DNA from: Deltaproteobacteria bacterium
Lineage (GTDB): Bacteria > Myxococcota_A > Polyangia > JACPQR01
Direction: 5' to 3'
Assembly: GCA_016190375.1 (NCBI GenBank)
Contig: JACPQR010000061.1
Location: 1-61,089 of the forward strand
DNA: 61,089 nt
Positions within the stretch are counted from its first letter, which is position 1. Each line of letters opens with the position of its first letter. The notes beneath the pieces were generated by a model. The model did no database searches, was not told where the DNA came from, and was given only the letters and a program-made list of their open reading frames with translations. A program made the translations under genes and the position numbers. Below, piece by piece: positions 27,519 through 36,699 of the stretch.

Positions 27519-28097
27519 ATGGGCGACGCCGCCACGATCTTGCGCATGAGCGCCGACGAGTACCTGGCGTGGGAGCGCGTGCAGCCCGACAAGCACGAGT
27601 TCCACCTCGGCACCGTCTTCGCGATTGCGGGGGGCAGCCCGAGGCACAACTTCCTGTCCAGCGCGGCAGGAGCCGAGCTGCGCGCGGCGCTGCGGGGCAC
27701 CACGCGCCATGTCCTCTCGTCGGATCAGCGCATCGCGGCCGGGCCCGGCGAGCGCTACGCATACTCGGATGCGGTCGTCGCGTGCGGCGGCGTCCGGACC
27801 GAGCCGAGCGCTCCAGACGTCCTGACGAACCCCAGCATCGTCGTCGAAGTCCTCTCGCGCAGCACCGAGACGTACGACAGGGGACAGAAGTGGGAGGCGT
27901 ACCAGCGGCTCGGTTCCCTCACTGATTACCTGCTCGTGTCCCAGAGCTCGGTGCGGGTCGAGCACTACCAGCGCGAGCGCGAGGGCTCATGGCGGTATCG
28001 GGTTCTCGGTGCGGGTGACACGATCACCCTCGCGAACGGCGCCACGCTAGCCGTGGATGCCGTCTACGACGGCGCGTTCGAGCTCGCCTCGGACTGA
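27519..28097 (+). CDS. Uma2-family (DUF820) putative endonuclease
   Basis: The protein has 192 residues with a PD-(D/E)XK-type restriction-endonuclease fold. Family features include the N-terminal MSADEYLAWE, the Glu in KHEFHLG, the central Asp in AYSDAVVACGG, and VVEVLSRSTETYDRGQK, which contains the E-x-K-type active-site region. Members are abundant in Cyanobacteria and Myxococcota, usually as lone genes of unknown role. The ATG at 27519 gives the canonical start; an upstream in-frame extension looks non-coding. Confidence 0.85.
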   Translation: MGDAATILRMSADEYLAWERVQPDKHEFHLGTVFAIAGGSPRHNFLSSAAGAELRAALRGTTRHVLSSDQRIAAGPGERYAYSDAVVACGGVRTEPSAPDVLTNPSIVVEVLSRSTETYDRGQKWEAYQRLGSLTDYLLVSQSSVRVEHYQREREGSWRYRVLGAGDTITLANGATLAVDAVYDGAFELASD

Positions 28098-28145
28098 GAG
28101 CCTGAGAGCCTGAGAGGGTCGACGCTCGGCGCGGCCTGTGCCATC

Positions 28146-28856
28146 GTGCGGGCCGTGCGACGGTCCGTCGTCATACCGGCCTACGACGAGGAGATCCGGC
28201 TCGCCCCGACCTTGCCGCGGGCGCTCGAATGGGCCGGCCCCGACGGCGAGGTGATCGTCGTCGACGACGGAAGCCGGGACGGGACGTCCGAGGTGGCGCG
28301 GCGAGGCGGGGCGCGCGTCCTGAGGGCCCTGCGCAACCGGGGCAAGGGCCACGCCGTCCGTGTCGGAATCGCCGCGGCCGAGGGCGACGTGATCGTGGTG
28401 ACGGACGCCGACCTCGCCTCTCCTATCGACCAGGCCGATCTGCTCCTGGACGCGCTGGCCCGCGGCGCCGAGATCGCCATCGGCGTGAGGCGTCGCGTGG
28501 GACGAAACCAGCCGAGGCACCGGCTGGTCCTCGGCCGCATCTACGGGCGGTTCGTCAGGCGCGCGCTCCAGATCGACGTCCGGGATCCCCAGTGCGGGAT
28601 GAAGGCGTTCTGTAGGGCGACGGCCCATGCGCTTGCGAGCGAGTGCGCGCTCGACGGCTACGCCTTCGACGCGGAGATCCTCTCCCTCGCGCTCCGTCGG
28701 GGCATACCGGTTGCGCAGGTGCCGGTCCTGTGGACGGACGTCCCGGGGACCAAGGTCAACGTCCTCTGGGACGGGGCGAAGATGGTGCTCGACGTCCTGG
28801 GCCTCGCCGCGAGGCAGCGGATCGCCGACCTGCCCGAGCGCCTTCCGACCCGCTGA
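28146..28856 (+). CDS. Family 2 glycosyltransferase (dolichyl-phosphate sugar synthase type)
   Basis: The protein has 236 residues, starting at GTG. It has a GT-A fold with VIPAYDEE, VVDDGSRDGT (nucleotide-sugar binding) and the DxD metal site in TDADLASP, followed by DPQCGMKAF, typical of polyprenyl/dolichyl-phosphate glucosyl- or mannosyltransferases. No C-terminal membrane helices are present. It would charge a polyprenyl-phosphate carrier with a sugar, which GT-C enzymes such as those elsewhere in the window could use. It overlaps the methyltransferase start by 1 nt. Confidence 0.85.
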   Translation: MRAVRRSVVIPAYDEEIRLAPTLPRALEWAGPDGEVIVVDDGSRDGTSEVARRGGARVLRALRNRGKGHAVRVGIAAAEGDVIVVTDADLASPIDQADLLLDALARGAEIAIGVRRRVGRNQPRHRLVLGRIYGRFVRRALQIDVRDPQCGMKAFCRATAHALASECALDGYAFDAEILSLALRRGIPVAQVPVLWTDVPGTKVNVLWDGAKMVLDVLGLAARQRIADLPERLPTR

Positions 28857-29464
28857 TGGTCACGACCGACCGAGGCGTGGTCGCCGGCAACACGTACGAC
28901 AAGTACGGCACGAAGAATCCGGTGGCGCGGGCGCTCATGGGAGGGTTCCTGCGGAGCCTCGGCGAGCTGCTGCCGCGGTCGCCGCCGCGGCGGGTGCTCG
29001 AGATCGGGGCGGGCGAGGGAGAGATCGGCCGGCGCCTGCGGGCGCGATACCCCGACGCATCGATCGTCGCCGTGGAGTACTCGCCGCGGCTCGCGGCCGA
29101 CGCTCATCGAAGGACGGGCTTGCCCTACGCGGCGCAGTCGGCCACCCAGCTCGGTCTGAGATCGAGCGCCTTCGACCTCGTCGTCATGTGCGAGGTCCTC
29201 GAGCATCTGACCGATCCCGAGGCCGCGCTGGGCGAGGTGGCCCGCGTCGCCTCGGGCGACGTCGTGCTCTCGGTCCCACGCGAGCCCCTCTGGCGCGCCC
29301 TCAACGTGCTGCGCGGAAGCTACCTCGCCGACCTCGGAAACACGCCCGGACACGTCCAGCACTGGTCCAGGTCCGCCTTCGTCGAGATCGTCGGCCGCCA
29401 CCTGCGCGTCACCCGCGTGCGCTCGCCCTTGCCGTGGACGATGGTCGCGGCGACGCGGCGCTAG
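28856..29464 (+). CDS. Class I SAM-dependent methyltransferase
   Basis: The protein has 202 residues. Motif I is VLEIGAGEGEIG with the acidic motif II at the end of strand 2 (VAVEYS), and EVLEHLTDPEAAL is the post-motif III region. It resembles UbiE/COQ5-like methyltransferases that accompany polyprenyl-phosphate glycosyltransferases in glycan loci. The ATG overlaps the glycosyltransferase stop (TGATG), so the two are co-translated. Its substrate is unknown. Its TAG stop shares the palindrome CTAG with the convergent PIN gene's stop. Confidence 0.85.
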   Translation: MVTTDRGVVAGNTYDKYGTKNPVARALMGGFLRSLGELLPRSPPRRVLEIGAGEGEIGRRLRARYPDASIVAVEYSPRLAADAHRRTGLPYAAQSATQLGLRSSAFDLVVMCEVLEHLTDPEAALGEVARVASGDVVLSVPREPLWRALNVLRGSYLADLGNTPGHVQHWSRSAFVEIVGRHLRVTRVRSPLPWTMVAATRR

Positions 29465-29886
29465 GAATCGCGGGAGAGTCTGCGCACCTTCACCAGCGCG
29501 CGCGACAGGCCGAGGATGTCGGGATCGCCAGTCGCGACGGAGGCATGCTCCAGCCGCGCGAGCGCCACGACGAAGGCGTCGGCGTAGGGGACCGAGTGCT
29601 TCGCTTTCAGGCGCGCCGCCTCGATCGCCACCTCCTCCTTCGCCGGCACGATCTCGATCGGGTAGCTGCGGATGAGCCGCAGCGCCTGCTCTGCCTTGGC
29701 CTCCCCGGCGGTCTGCCAGACCCGGTAGAAGACCTCGCCGAGATTGACGACGCCGAGCAAGAGCCTGAGGTTGCCCGCGGCGGCCCGGCGCAGGTACCGA
29801 CGGACGATCGCGCCCGCCGGGAGCTCCGCCCGCAGGAGCGCGAGCAGCCCCCAGGCGTCAACGACGACGGTGCTCGTCGCGCTCAT
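29461..29886 (-). CDS. PIN-domain toxin paired with an AbrB-type antitoxin
   Basis: The protein has 141 residues. PIN features are VVVDAWGLLALL (Asp10), the Glu in VNLGEVFYRVW, and PYADAFVVALAR with the third acidic position. The final acidic residue is in ATGDPDI. It is thus a predicted Mg2+-dependent RNase. The ATG at 29886 overlaps the antitoxin reading frame by 29 nt, so synthesis is coupled. The in-frame ATG at 29925 would lie deeper in the antitoxin and adds residues unlike the family. Confidence 0.83.
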   Translation of the reverse strand: MSATSTVVVDAWGLLALLRAELPAGAIVRRYLRRAAAGNLRLLLGVVNLGEVFYRVWQTAGEAKAEQALRLIRSYPIEIVPAKEEVAIEAARLKAKHSVPYADAFVVALARLEHASVATGDPDILGLSRALVKVRRLSRDS

Positions 29887-30118
29887 CTTCCGCGATCTCG
29901 GCGCGATGTTCCGCTTCCAGGTCACCCACGGGGTCGCCTTCGGTCAAGAAGCCGAAGCCACGATCGATCGCGTCCAGCGCGGCCGCGCGCATCCGGACCG
30001 TTCCATCCGGCTCAGCCTCCACGTCCAGGAGCGTCCCGGCTCTCCAGCGGAGACGATCGCGGATTGCCTTCGGGATGACCACCTGGCCCTTGGTCGTGAG
30101 TCTCGTCGCACCGCGCAT
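29858..30118 (-). CDS. AbrB/MazE-family antitoxin
   Basis: The protein has 86 residues. The N-terminal swapped-hairpin DNA-binding fold is clear: RLTTKGQVVIPKAIRDRLRW, then GTLLDVEAE. The acidic C-terminal part (LTEGDPVGDLEAEHRAE) would wrap around the PIN toxin. It should bind the dyad just upstream of its own start and repress the pair. The gene overlaps the toxin start by 29 nt. Confidence 0.87.
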   Translation of the reverse strand: MRGATRLTTKGQVVIPKAIRDRLRWRAGTLLDVEAEPDGTVRMRAAALDAIDRGFGFLTEGDPVGDLEAEHRAEIAEDERDEHRRR

Positions 30119-30134
30119 CTTACCGAAGCGTAAG
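30119..30134 (-). promoter_or_regulatory. Operator-like dyad at the AbrB-PIN start
   Basis: CTTAC-CGAAGC-GTAAG, a 5-bp inverted repeat with 6-nt spacer, touches the antitoxin ATG (30118-30116). Its position suggests binding by the AbrB-type antitoxin to shut off the operon, and the lack of space for a ribosome site suggests a leaderless start. Both are inferences from position. Confidence 0.4.
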
Positions 30135-30174
30135 AGAGCCGCCGTGCTCGGTCAAGCGACGGCCACTCGGCGGC

Positions 30175-31818
30175 CTACCGCGATCGGCCGGCGGCGCGGC
30201 CGTACAGGACGATGGCGCGCTTCGCGTCGCCGCGCAGCGCCGCGTCGTGCGCCTTGGCGCCCAGGCTCGAGGGCGCGGGGGCGACGGTCGCTCGGGGCTC
30301 CCAGTGCTTCTCGACGTGGGCGAGGGCGCGGCGCTCTTGATCCGTCCTCGGCGCGAGCCAGATGAGCGCGGCGAGGGCAGCGGCCGCGAGGCCCAGCGCG
30401 AAGCCGAGATCGCGGGGTCTGGCCGCGAGACAACCGGAGAAGACGAGCGCGACGGCGGCGGGCACCAGCGAGGCCACGCCCGCGAGCCCCACGAGCCAGC
30501 CGAAGGAGTAGGGCGCGTGCCCGGACTCGAGGAGCGGGACGAAGAGCTGGGCGAACGGAACGGTGAACGACTCGGGGACGTGAGGGTAGACCGCCGACGC
30601 CACGCCGGTGAGCGCGAGAGCGAGGAAGGTCGCCGTGCCGGCGGCGACGCTGGCCGCCGTCGGGCTTCGATCGGCCAGCGCCTCGAGACCGCACAGCGCG
30701 GGGTAGGCGAGGAACGGGACGCACGTGGCGAGGTAGCGCGGGCCAATCGTCCAGCCGCCACGCCAGTTGTTGAGGGCCGACACGAAGACGAGCATCAGGA
30801 GGAATACCGATGCCGCCACGATCGTCTCGGCGCGCCGCCTGCCCAGCGCCCGGGGAAGGCCGGCCAGGGCGAACAGGAGGATCGGCGTCCCGACGAACAG
30901 CCCGATGGAGGGATCGCCGAGGAGCCTCAGGAGCGCCATCGGCGAGGGGATCGTGGCTCCGAAGAACCCCTCGCCGATGTTGGACCTGAACGACGGGTTG
31001 TCCAGGTGCGCGTATCCCGAAGACAGCGGGTCGCCGAACGCCGCGGCGTGGAACGCCATCGTCGCCAGGGCGGGCGGCATTCCTCCCGCCAGGAACGAGA
31101 GCGCGCGGAGCCGCGAGCCCGGCCGGCTCGCGAGCTCGACGACGCCGTGGGCTCCCACGACGGCGGTGGCGATCGCGGCGGGATACTCGAACATCGTGGC
31201 AGCGGCGCAGAGGAGCCCGGCGAGCGCGGCGACGAGGTGGGCGCGCGGCCCGCGCTCCCGCACGGCCCCGAGCGCGATCATCGCGCCGAAGACGCAAGCG
31301 GCATTGAGCGCGTGGGAGACGAACGTGATTCCGTATGCGTACAGGAGAGATCCCGCGGCGATCGAGACGAAGACGGCACGGCCGAGGTGGGGGTGGGACC
31401 GAGCCCGTTCGAGGAGCCAGCCGGAGAAGAACCAGAGGAAGACCAGGCAAGGCATGGCCACCGCGCCTAGCCTGAGGACCAGCACGATCTCGCGCTTGTC
31501 GGGGACGTGGCCGAGCGCGCGGGCCACCGCCCGGTGAAGGAGGTAGACCGGGACGCCGAGGTAAGAGGTCCCGGGCGCCTTGCTGGAGTAGACGTGGCCC
31601 GCGTGTCGCGCCTTGTCGTTGACGGTCCCCCACCGGCGCTCGATCGCGTCGATCGCGAACGAGCCCTCTTCGGCGAGCGACACGGTCATGTAGACGCGGA
31701 CCATCTCGTTCGGGTTGTTGATCCCCTCGAAGTACGGGAACACGCCGAGGTAGAGGAGGGCCAGGGGTAGGAACAGGGGGAGCCTGGCCCTGGTGGTCAG
31801 CGCGCTAGAGGCAGGCAT
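30175..31818 (-). CDS. Multi-spanning membrane protein, glycosyltransferase-like
   Basis: The protein has 547 residues from the ATG at 31818, with about eleven transmembrane helices (first at about 12-29). The first large loop (about 30-100) holds conserved-looking charged residues (NNPNEMVRVYMTVSLAEEG, YSSKAPGTSYLGVP) similar to GT-C-type or O-antigen-type membrane enzymes. A soluble tail of about 60 residues follows. It overlaps the upstream methyltransferase gene by 22 nt and is probably co-translated. A role in lipid-linked glycan assembly is inferred from context. Confidence 0.72.
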   Translation of the reverse strand: MPASSALTTRARLPLFLPLALLYLGVFPYFEGINNPNEMVRVYMTVSLAEEGSFAIDAIERRWGTVNDKARHAGHVYSSKAPGTSYLGVPVYLLHRAVARALGHVPDKREIVLVLRLGAVAMPCLVFLWFFSGWLLERARSHPHLGRAVFVSIAAGSLLYAYGITFVSHALNAACVFGAMIALGAVRERGPRAHLVAALAGLLCAAATMFEYPAAIATAVVGAHGVVELASRPGSRLRALSFLAGGMPPALATMAFHAAAFGDPLSSGYAHLDNPSFRSNIGEGFFGATIPSPMALLRLLGDPSIGLFVGTPILLFALAGLPRALGRRRAETIVAASVFLLMLVFVSALNNWRGGWTIGPRYLATCVPFLAYPALCGLEALADRSPTAASVAAGTATFLALALTGVASAVYPHVPESFTVPFAQLFVPLLESGHAPYSFGWLVGLAGVASLVPAAVALVFSGCLAARPRDLGFALGLAAAALAALIWLAPRTDQERRALAHVEKHWEPRATVAPAPSSLGAKAHDAALRGDAKRAIVLYGRAAGRSR

Positions 31819-32483
31819 CGGGCGACCCAGCGGATCGGGAACGAGGAGTGCGGAACGCCGCTCGTGCGATCGATCATCAGGTGCGGCTCGGCCACACGGC
31901 GAAGGAGCGCCAGGTCGAACTCGTGCAGGTGCCACTCGTCCTTCATGGAATGCGGCACGTGATAGCCCGCCGTGGAAAGGAGCGGCAACAGGTGCGTTCG
32001 CCCCATGATCCTCTTCAACCGGTCGATGAGGGCCTCGTTGGGAACCGACAGCACGACCACGCCGTCGGGCTTCACGACCCTGGCGATCTCGGCGACGGCC
32101 GCGCCCGGATCGGGCAGATGCTCGAGGACCTCGCTGCAGATGACCCGATCGAACGTGGCCCGCCCGAAGGGAAGGACGGCGGCGTCGCCCCGCACCAGCG
32201 TCGCCGTCTCGCCCAGCCGGCGGCGCGCCGCCCCGAGGACGCGGCTCGAAAGATCGATTCCCACGCGCCTCGCCCCCGGCACCCGCTCGAGGACGTTACC
32301 CGCCCCGACGCCGACTTCGAGGATCCGGTGGTTCGGCGTCGCGCCGAGCAGCCGCACGATGCGGCGCGTTCGCTGCCGCTCGAGCGCCCGGATGAGGACG
32401 CTCGAACGCTCGTGGTACGCGCCCGGATCGTACCGCCGCACCATCTCCTCGTTCCATTCGACGTAGCTCTTGCCGCTGGGCAT
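31797..32483 (-). CDS. Class I SAM-dependent methyltransferase
   Basis: The protein has 228 residues. Motif I is ILEVGVGAGNVLERV, the acidic residue after strand 2 is in GIDLSS, and SEVLEHLPDPGAAV and VVLSVPNEALIDRLKR follow. This arrangement is typical of methyltransferases in polysaccharide loci. The ATG at 32483 follows a purine-rich stretch; a GTG at 32492 is also in frame. It lies between the DUF4388 gene (12 nt upstream) and the membrane glycosyltransferase-like gene (22-nt overlap). Substrate unknown. Confidence 0.83.
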   Translation of the reverse strand: MPSGKSYVEWNEEMVRRYDPGAYHERSSVLIRALERQRTRRIVRLLGATPNHRILEVGVGAGNVLERVPGARRVGIDLSSRVLGAARRRLGETATLVRGDAAVLPFGRATFDRVICSEVLEHLPDPGAAVAEIARVVKPDGVVVLSVPNEALIDRLKRIMGRTHLLPLLSTAGYHVPHSMKDEWHLHEFDLALLRRVAEPHLMIDRTSGVPHSSFPIRWVARCLPLAR

Positions 32484-32495
32484 CAGGGACACCCC

Positions 32496-33776
32496 CTACC
32501 CCCGACGTTTCTCCTCGACCATCTCGAGGCGTCGCTGCGCGGCCTCGCAGTCGGCGTCCTGCGCCAGGGCGTAGCGGAAGAGCTGCTCGGCGCGGTCGAG
32601 GTCGCCGAGCTGCTCCATGAGCCGGCCGAGGACGACGTAGAGGAGCGGGTGCTTGGGGTCCTTCTCGCGTGCCTCGCGCACGAGCGAGTGGGCCTCACGG
32701 GCGTGCTTCTTCGGATCGACGTCGAGCAGCGCGATCGCCAGCTCCGCGAGCACGGTCGGATCCTCGGGCGCCGTCTTGCGCGCGAGCCTGAGCGTGGCGA
32801 GCGCGCCGTCGTGATCGCCCGCCATCCGCGCGACCTCCGCGTCCTCGAGCATGGACTTGAGCGACCTGTGCTGCGCCGCCTCTGGCTTCCTCGTGGGGAC
32901 GCGCTCCCGGCCCCGTGTCGGAGGGGCGGTGGTCTCCTTCGCATCCTTCTGGCGTGGCGCCCAGGACGGCGGTGCGGCGGCGGGCGGGGGCGCTGGCGCG
33001 ACGACCGCCGGCGGGGCGGGCGGCGCCGGCGGCGCCGCGGCCGGCATCGCGGGTCGTGATGGGGGCCTCGGCGAGCCTCCGAAGCCGAAGCCGAACCCGA
33101 CGAGGCCGAGGCAGTACAGCCCGTAGAGCCGCTGCCGGAGCTTGTCGGGGTCGAGCTTCGCGGTCAGGGCGACGGACTGGAGCGTCGGTCTTGCCGCGGC
33201 GAGCTGGACCAGCCGAGCGTCGACCGTGTCGATCGCGGCCATCGCCGCCGGCGGAGACACCGTGTAGACGCGCCACATGTCGTCCACCGGCAGCTCCTTG
33301 TCGAGCCTCCTGCGGTCGTAGTGGCGCGCGATCCCCTCGCGGAAGATCATCGCGACGTCGAGGGCCATCGGCAGGACGTCGGGGCTGACGCCTTCCCGCT
33401 CCTCGAAGCGGCATTCGCCGTCCTCCCAGCCGAAGCAGCGGACGACCATGTCTTGCGCGTGGCTCCTGGTGTGCTCGAAGAGCCGGTTCGCCTCGATGAG
33501 CCCGAGGCTCGCGACGGTGTCGCGCAGCCGCTGACCGGTGGCGACGGCGATCTGGCGTGCCTGGGCGAGCTCGCTCGGCTTCAGCAGGCCCTTCTGCACG
33601 AGATACTCCTCGGGCGACTCCTCGAGGACCTTGGACACCGCGGCGACCGGCACGCCGCGCGAGAAGACGATGAACTTCTCGTCGCGCAGGCTGAGGATGC
33701 CCGTCGAGCCCAGCGCACGGGCAGCCGCGAGGAGGAGCGCGAAGGGGCGTTCGGTGAGGTCGCCTACCTCTGGCAA
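32496..33776 (-). CDS. DUF4388 (PATAN-like) and TPR protein
   Basis: The protein has 426 residues from a TTG at 33776. An upstream CTG (33818) preceded by AGGAGG (33834-33829) would add 14 natural-looking residues (TEPATRIELTPKPL) and may be the true start. An N-terminal DUF4388 domain (about 8-130; GILSLRDEK... GEC-type strand) occurs in myxobacterial gliding and signalling proteins. A helical region is followed by a Pro/Ala-rich linker (about 235-290). Residues 305-420 carry TPR repeats (PEDPTVLAELAIALLDVDP, LLYVVLGRLMEQLGDLDRAEQLFRYAL). A cytoplasmic scaffold role is inferred. Confidence 0.8.
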   Translation of the reverse strand: MPEVGDLTERPFALLLAAARALGSTGILSLRDEKFIVFSRGVPVAAVSKVLEESPEEYLVQKGLLKPSELAQARQIAVATGQRLRDTVASLGLIEANRLFEHTRSHAQDMVVRCFGWEDGECRFEEREGVSPDVLPMALDVAMIFREGIARHYDRRRLDKELPVDDMWRVYTVSPPAAMAAIDTVDARLVQLAAARPTLQSVALTAKLDPDKLRQRLYGLYCLGLVGFGFGFGGSPRPPSRPAMPAAAPPAPPAPPAVVAPAPPPAAAPPSWAPRQKDAKETTAPPTRGRERVPTRKPEAAQHRSLKSMLEDAEVARMAGDHDGALATLRLARKTAPEDPTVLAELAIALLDVDPKKHAREAHSLVREAREKDPKHPLLYVVLGRLMEQLGDLDRAEQLFRYALAQDADCEAAQRRLEMVEEKRRG

Positions 33777-33911
33777 GGGCTTTGGCGTCAGCTCGATCCG
33801 TGTCGCGGGCTCCGTCAGCGGGCGGTGTCCTCCTCGGGACCTGATGATAGACGGGCCCGCCCTCGGGCGCCACGATCTGCCTCGGCCCCGAACCTGCTAC
33901 CCTACCCGTCC

Positions 33912-34865
33912 GTGAACGCCCGAATCTCGCTCGTGCTCCTGCTCGCCCTGGGCTGTGCCGGGCCAGCGCCCACCCGACCCCGGAGCGCGCGCCATCACCG
34001 TGCCCCGCGTGGTCCAATCCCGCCTGCGCGCCTGCAGGCGAACGTCCTGGCCGGGACGCCCGCCGACTACGCGGATCCCTGCATCCTCGGGATGCTGATG
34101 GCCGGCGTCGACGACGATCGCGCCGGGGGCCGGATGGACCAGGCCCTGCTCTCGCTGGCGGCGCGCTCGGATCGGTCGGCGCGCGAGCTCGTCTGCACCG
34201 GCACCCTGGCCACCGCGCGGCTGCTCCGCCTCGAGCGGCTCGGCAGGCTCGAGCTGGCCGCCGATCTCGGACGCCCCGAGCCCGAGGTCCGGCAGATCGC
34301 CGTCATGCAGGTCATCCGCAAGCGAGACAGGTCGGCCCTCCCGCAGGTGCGGGACTTGATCCGCGACTCCCAGCTCCCGGTGGCCTCGGCCGCGATGCGT
34401 GCGCTCGTCGCGCTGGGCGACCGTGACTCGATCCGGACTCTCGAGCTGCTCTCCATCGACCCCGACCAGGCGCGGCTCCACGGGATGGCCTGCCACGCGC
34501 TGTGGGACCTGGGCGTGACCGACGCCTGCGGCGGCAGGCCGAGGCAAGAGGAGGCAGGGGGCCTGCTCGGGACGCTGTCGGGCGGGCAAGCCGCGGAGGA
34601 CCCGTGCGCCTCGGCCCGCCGAGACCTCAAGAGCGACGAGCCCGCCAAGGTCGAGGCCGCGTTGATTCACCTCCTCGTCGATCGGTTCGTCGCGCTCTCC
34701 ACGCCGCTCGACCCGGTGCGTTCGGCTTGCGTGAACTGCGCCGAGCCCGAGGTCTGCCGCCTCCCCGTCAAGACGACTCGCCGGATCGCCCGGCGCGCCC
34801 CGTCGTGGACGAGCGCCCTGGCCTCGGCGGTGCTGCTCCTGAAGGACTGGCCGACCGCGCGGTGA
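33912..34865 (+). CDS. Lipoprotein with HEAT-like repeats
   Basis: The protein has 317 residues, starting at GTG, with lipobox LLALGC (Cys15). Residues about 100-210 contain helix pairs like HEAT/PBS repeats (EVRQIAVMQVIRKRDRSALPQVRDLI, LPVASAAMRALVALGDRDSIRTL). Several Cys lie later (ACGG, DPCAS, CVNCAEPEVC). It would be an envelope protein used for protein binding; no specific role is known. The 3' end overlaps the convergent membrane glycosyltransferase gene by 98 nt. Confidence 0.72.
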   Translation: MNARISLVLLLALGCAGPAPTRPRSARHHRAPRGPIPPARLQANVLAGTPADYADPCILGMLMAGVDDDRAGGRMDQALLSLAARSDRSARELVCTGTLATARLLRLERLGRLELAADLGRPEPEVRQIAVMQVIRKRDRSALPQVRDLIRDSQLPVASAAMRALVALGDRDSIRTLELLSIDPDQARLHGMACHALWDLGVTDACGGRPRQEEAGGLLGTLSGGQAAEDPCASARRDLKSDEPAKVEAALIHLLVDRFVALSTPLDPVRSACVNCAEPEVCRLPVKTTRRIARRAPSWTSALASAVLLLKDWPTAR

Positions 34866-36570
34866 ATATCCGGATGGTCGGGCCCTGTCTGCCCGAGTCC
34901 TCGCCACGGATGGTCGTGGCCAGTCGGTAGGAGCTCTCGATCCAGCGGTAGAGCTCGCGCCGCTGCGCGGAGAGGCGCGGGTGGTGTCGGCGCGCCTCGT
35001 CGAGGTAGAAGCGGTGTCCGCTCCAGCCGTCGAGGACGATCGCGTCCGGCGCGAATCGCTGGATCGCCCGCTTCGGATCCGAGGGCTCGCGCCGGTCGTC
35101 GCCGCCGAAGTAGCGCAGGATGGCCGTGTCGTGGAGCGCGAAGCGCGGGCGGCCGTCGGCCCCACGCGACGGGGTGCGCGCCTTGACCAGGGGCGGACCG
35201 TAGAACTCGAGCGCGACCTTCGCGCCGCGCGGGTAGCGGCGCTCGAGCCACCCGAGCGCGATCGTGCGACTGTCCTCGCGGGCGAGCTCCTGGTTGGCCC
35301 GCGCGGCGCGCGCTCCGCCTTCGCCCGCCAGTGCGACGGCGACGATGATCGTGGCGAGGGCCGCGACGGACGGCCGACCCAGCCGCCGGCAGGCGCCATC
35401 GACGAGGGCGACGAGCCCGGCGGCCGCGGCGATGGCGAGGCAGGGCACCGCGGGCAAGAGATGCCTCACCGCCTGATAGTGCATCCGGTCGATGAGGAGG
35501 ATGATCGCGATGGGCAGCGCGACGAGCACGAGGTCGGTCCCGCGCCGGCGGACGACGCCGCGCGCGGCGAGGACGATGGTCGAGACCATCGAGGCCGCGA
35601 ACAGGCCGAACCCCATCCCCCGCGGCAGGTCGTTCGGCCGGGTGAAGCCGAAGCCCGGGTACACGCGGCCCGTCAGGAGGGCGAAGGGCCCGTCGCCGCG
35701 GAGGATGCCGACCTTCCCTTCGGTCTCGACCTCCATCTGGAAGCGCCAGGCGTTGCCCACTTTCCAGGCAGCGCCGTACCCGAAGTGACTGATGGCATCG
35801 AGGATCGGGAAGGGCACGAGGACGAGGAAGAGGGCGAGCGAGGCGGCGCCCGCCAGCGCCACGCGCCCGAGAGTCGCGCGCGAGAGGACACCCTCGCCCC
35901 TCAGCCACCGGCCGAGGACCAGCGCGAGGACGACGACCAGGGCGACGACGCCCGCCTGGTACTTCGCCGCCGCCGCGAGCGCAGCGGCGAGCCCCGCCAC
36001 CATGGCCGCCCGGCGCGAGCCGTCCTCGAGCGTTCGCGCCGCCGCGAGGACGGCGAGGGTCGCGAAGAGCGTCGCGGGAACGTCGGCGGTCGCGTAGTGC
36101 GCGTCGCGGACGTGGAGCGGGCAGAGGGCCAGGAGCAGCGCCGCCACCAGACCCACGCGCCTTCCGTACAGGCGACTGCCGAGCAGGTACGAGACGAGCA
36201 CGGTCGCGACGGCGCAGGCGATCGAGACGAGCCGCGCCGTGTAGTAGATGGAGAACTGATTGCCCTGGTCGGCGAGCGTTCCGGCAAGCGACGCCGCGGG
36301 CCCGAAGGCGCCGAGGGCTCCAACGACGCCGTGCGCGACGAACCCGAGGACGTAGAGGTAGGGCGTCAGCGGCGGGTAGATCCCGTTCTTCAGGAAGCCG
36401 TCGCGGGAGAGGTGCGCGACGTCCATGAGACGCATCGCGTACGTGACGAGCTTCGGCTCGTCCGGATGGTAGAGGTGGGGGGCTCCGAAACGGGACCCCC
36501 ACAGCCGCAGCACCAGGGCGAGGAGCAGGATTGCCCCGAGGGCAGCTCGCGTGCGCCAGGGCTCCTTCAC
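34768..36570 (-). CDS. GT-C family membrane glycosyltransferase (PMT/ArnT-like)
   Basis: The protein has 600 residues, starting at GTG. About eleven transmembrane helices are visible, the first at about 8-24. The first loop contains the acidic signature YHPDEPKLV (Asp37, Glu38), the catalytic region in PMT-type enzymes, and later HYATADVPATLFA. A soluble C-terminal portion (about 450-600) resembles the periplasmic domain of PMT_2 proteins; its last 60 residues are Ser/Arg-rich. It would transfer a sugar from a polyprenyl-phosphate donor in the periplasm. No partner gene is directly adjacent. Confidence 0.82.
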   Translation of the reverse strand: MKEPWRTRAALGAILLLALVLRLWGSRFGAPHLYHPDEPKLVTYAMRLMDVAHLSRDGFLKNGIYPPLTPYLYVLGFVAHGVVGALGAFGPAASLAGTLADQGNQFSIYYTARLVSIACAVATVLVSYLLGSRLYGRRVGLVAALLLALCPLHVRDAHYATADVPATLFATLAVLAAARTLEDGSRRAAMVAGLAAALAAAAKYQAGVVALVVVLALVLGRWLRGEGVLSRATLGRVALAGAASLALFLVLVPFPILDAISHFGYGAAWKVGNAWRFQMEVETEGKVGILRGDGPFALLTGRVYPGFGFTRPNDLPRGMGFGLFAASMVSTIVLAARGVVRRRGTDLVLVALPIAIILLIDRMHYQAVRHLLPAVPCLAIAAAAGLVALVDGACRRLGRPSVAALATIIVAVALAGEGGARAARANQELAREDSRTIALGWLERRYPRGAKVALEFYGPPLVKARTPSRGADGRPRFALHDTAILRYFGGDDRREPSDPKRAIQRFAPDAIVLDGWSGHRFYLDEARRHHPRLSAQRRELYRWIESSYRLATTIRGEDSGRQGPTIRIFTARSASPSGAAPPRPGRSSTTGRAGRSGESS

Positions 36571-36699
36571 GAGGCGAGGACTGTAGCATCCCAGGGCGCC
36601 CGGAGTGCGCCGTCAGACCGGCTCGGAGGTCGGTAGCCGCGGCCCGGCAGGCCGGCAAGGCGCCGTCCCGTCAGGGTTCCACGAGGCGGCGGAATCGAG

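Noticed and set aside
29461..29464. Palindrome CTAG serving as the stop of two convergent genes
   Set aside because: It is real (TAG on both strands) but a common outcome of tight convergent packing; no function implied.
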